From positions 517,501 to 581,500 of the forward strand of contig JAWKLZ010000003.1 in NCBI GenBank assembly GCA_041392475.1: a stretch of 64,000 nt of DNA, in the 5' to 3' direction. A program made the position numbers and the translations under genes. The stretch is from Chitinophagales bacterium (GTDB lineage: Bacteria > Bacteroidota > Bacteroidia > Chitinophagales > UBA2359). A model generated the notes under the pieces. That model was not told the origin of the DNA. It searched no databases and worked only from the letters and a program-made list of their open reading frames with translations. Shown piece after piece: positions 62,721-64,000 of this stretch. Position 1 is the stretch's first letter. Each line of letters starts with the position of its first letter.

Positions 62721-63848
62721 TTAATGAACGTTTGAGTCATGATATATTGGAAATTCTATCCTAAAAGTTGTTCCTTTATTCAATTCACTATCGAAGGTAA
62801 TAGAACCGCCCATCAACTGCAAATATCGCCTAATAATGTTCAATCCGAGACCTGTTCCTTGAATATTGGAAACATTATCGGCTCTGAAAAAACGCTCAAA
62901 TAGATGGACTTGTGCTTTGTGGGGAATTCCGATGCCATAATCTTGTACTTCAATTAGAATGTTTTCTTGGCTCACTGCGCTTCGTATGTCTATTTGTTGT
63001 CCTTCATTTGAGTATTTGATGGCATTGGAGAGTAGATTGATTAGGACATTGTGGAGTAATTTTTTATCTAAAAAAACCTGCTCTTTTGTAGTAAAATGCT
63101 GAAAAATAATTTTTTGATTTGCCTTGGTCATGGCTTCCAATTCTTCAATACTTTCTTCAATCGCTTCTTTGAGATTGAAGGAAAAAGGAATATGTTTGAC
63201 TTTTCCTTCCTCCAATTTGCTGATAGATAGAAAATCATTGAGGATGTTGTTGAGGTTTCGTACCGACCGTTGTATGCGGTCAATGTGTTTGACACGTTTA
63301 TCTTGCAGTTCCGTTTTATTGTATTTTCCAATAAGTGTTGCAGAGGATAAAATGGAGGTCAGGGGAGTACGAAATTCATGTGAAGCCGTAGTAATAAATC
63401 TGGATTTTAGTGCATTGAGTTCTTTTTCTCGTTTCAATGCTTCTTGCGCTTCGGCTGCTAATACTTTATCGCTGATGTCGTGAATAATGCCTGTAAAGAT
63501 TCTCCCTTTATTTAGTTGAACCTCTGCTACACTCAATCTTGCGGGAAATACGGAGCCATCACTGCGTAAACCCACTACTTCTCTGCCGATACCGATTATC
63601 TTTTTATGCCCTGTTTTAAGATAGTTGTCCAGATATTTATCGTGTTCTTTGCGATAAGGTTCTGGCATCAATATGCTTACATTCTTACCAATCAGTTCTT
63701 GGGGATCATATCCAAATAAATTTGCACCAGCGGGATTGATACTTTCTATATTCCCTTTGGTATCAATGGTTACTATCCCATCAGTTGCAGTGTCGATAAT
63801 GGCCTGTAATCTTGACTGAGTATCTATTTGTTGTTCTTTATTATTCAT
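62721..63848 (-). CDS. FixL-like PAS sensor histidine kinase (probable heme sensor)
   Basis: 375 residues from MNNKEQQID; the ATG overlaps the stop codon of the upstream YHS gene, so longer starts are rejected. The PAS domain (about 15-125) closely follows FixL: FGYDPQELIGKNVSILMPEP, then YRKEHDKYLDNYL with the heme-ligand His (about 69), and KIIGIGREVVGLRSDGS with the Arg (about 89) that contacts bound oxygen in FixL. The kinase core has TASHEFRTPLTSIL (His about 157), N-box LINLLSNAIKYS and DYGIGIP. It probably senses oxygen or another gas and phosphorylates the adjacent RR-Crp protein. Heme binding is inferred from the motifs. Confidence 0.9.
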   Translation of the reverse strand: MNNKEQQIDTQSRLQAIIDTATDGIVTIDTKGNIESINPAGANLFGYDPQELIGKNVSILMPEPYRKEHDKYLDNYLKTGHKKIIGIGREVVGLRSDGSVFPARLSVAEVQLNKGRIFTGIIHDISDKVLAAEAQEALKREKELNALKSRFITTASHEFRTPLTSILSSATLIGKYNKTELQDKRVKHIDRIQRSVRNLNNILNDFLSISKLEEGKVKHIPFSFNLKEAIEESIEELEAMTKANQKIIFQHFTTKEQVFLDKKLLHNVLINLLSNAIKYSNEGQQIDIRSAVSQENILIEVQDYGIGIPHKAQVHLFERFFRADNVSNIQGTGLGLNIIRRYLQLMGGSITFDSELNKGTTFRIEFPIYHDSNVH

Positions 63849-64000
63849 CGTTGGTGATTTGTTCCCAAAATTTATTGGCTCTTTCGATGGCGAGGCTTTC
63901 ATCTGCTTGTTCATTCCACTTCAATAAGGCATCGTAGTCCGATGTTTTATAGAAAAGATAGAGTTCCCCATCAATGATTTTGAAGTTTTCTGGATCGGCA
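63841..64000 (-). CDS. YHS-domain protein, C-terminal fragment (runs off the window)
   Basis: 53 residues of the C-terminus are visible (ADPENFKIIDGELYLFYKTS, then LLKWNEQADESLAIERANKFW). The DGELYLFY segment followed by Lys-Trp-Asn is typical of secreted YHS-domain proteins of Bacteroidota, which are thought to bind metal. The TAA stop overlaps the start of the PAS histidine kinase gene, so the two are translationally coupled. The first gene of the sensor operon thus lies to the right of this window. Confidence 0.8.
   Translation of the reverse strand, partial: ADPENFKIIDGELYLFYKTSDYDALLKWNEQADESLAIERANKFWEQITNDE

Noticed and set aside
1..64000. tRNA, rRNA, tmRNA or riboswitch genes
   Set aside because: No cloverleaf, ribosomal or known riboswitch core was recognised by eye. 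A covariance-model search would be needed to exclude small RNAs.

Overview
The window looks like a chromosomal segment from a Bacteroidota, most likely a filamentous or gliding member of the class Saprospiria. Supporting signs are two very large secreted proteins with type IX secretion (T9SS) C-terminal sorting domains, an SprB-type repeat, a DUF6089-type outer-membrane barrel, a CCDC81-HU/SPOR protein, a Rho factor with a long Arg/Glu/Asp-rich linker, the futalosine menaquinone enzyme MqnC, and promoters of the Bacteroidota TTG-N(about 20)-TAnnTTTG type. The phylum is fairly secure; the class is inference. No rRNA, tRNA, CRISPR array or recognisable transposase was seen.

Layout. 1-10.6 kb (minus strand): the start of an ATPase, a secreted GH13 alpha-amylase, an NlpC/P60 hydrolase, a membrane-anchored coiled-coil protein with helix-hairpin-helix domains whose frame is broken by an exact 130-bp tandem duplication, an OmpA-like protein and an HU/SPOR protein. 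11.1-18.3 kb: a 2394-residue secreted M43 metalloprotease. 18.4-38.5 kb: mostly core or common genes (DUF6089 barrel, HU, DUF389 membrane protein, truA, dprA, lactonase, heme-binding protein, TlpA-like protein, a cytochrome c/PA14/propeller lipoprotein, a di-heme peroxidase, purH, DinB, mltG, photolyase). Between truA and dprA, a lipoprotein gene is flanked by two perfect 84-bp direct repeats that duplicate the start of dprA.

38.98-53.3 kb is an A/T-rich accessory island and the most interesting part. Seven closely spaced genes encode, in order: an isoprenoid-synthase-fold protein with degenerate catalytic motifs; a 1058-residue GAF/histidine-kinase-like protein with a C-terminal receiver-like region; two unrecognised proteins; a receiver-AAA+ protein related to sigma-54 activators; a receiver fused to an SMC/OLD-like ATPase; and a CHAT-family (caspase-like) protease. 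A convergent gene encodes an EACC1-like small protein, followed by three small unrecognised genes. I interpret this as a phosphorelay- and NTPase-controlled CHAT protease system, plausibly a conflict/defence or programmed-death module. I know of no described system with this composition.

53.4-64 kb returns to housekeeping genes: YceI, rho, rpmH-rnpA-yidD, mqnC, a CbpA-type DnaJ protein and a quinone oxidoreductase. At the end is an operon of a YHS-domain gene, a FixL-like PAS histidine kinase with the heme-ligand His and the regulatory Arg, and a response regulator fused to a Crp/Fnr domain. This probably forms an oxygen- or gas-sensing pathway resembling FixL-FixJ-FixK.
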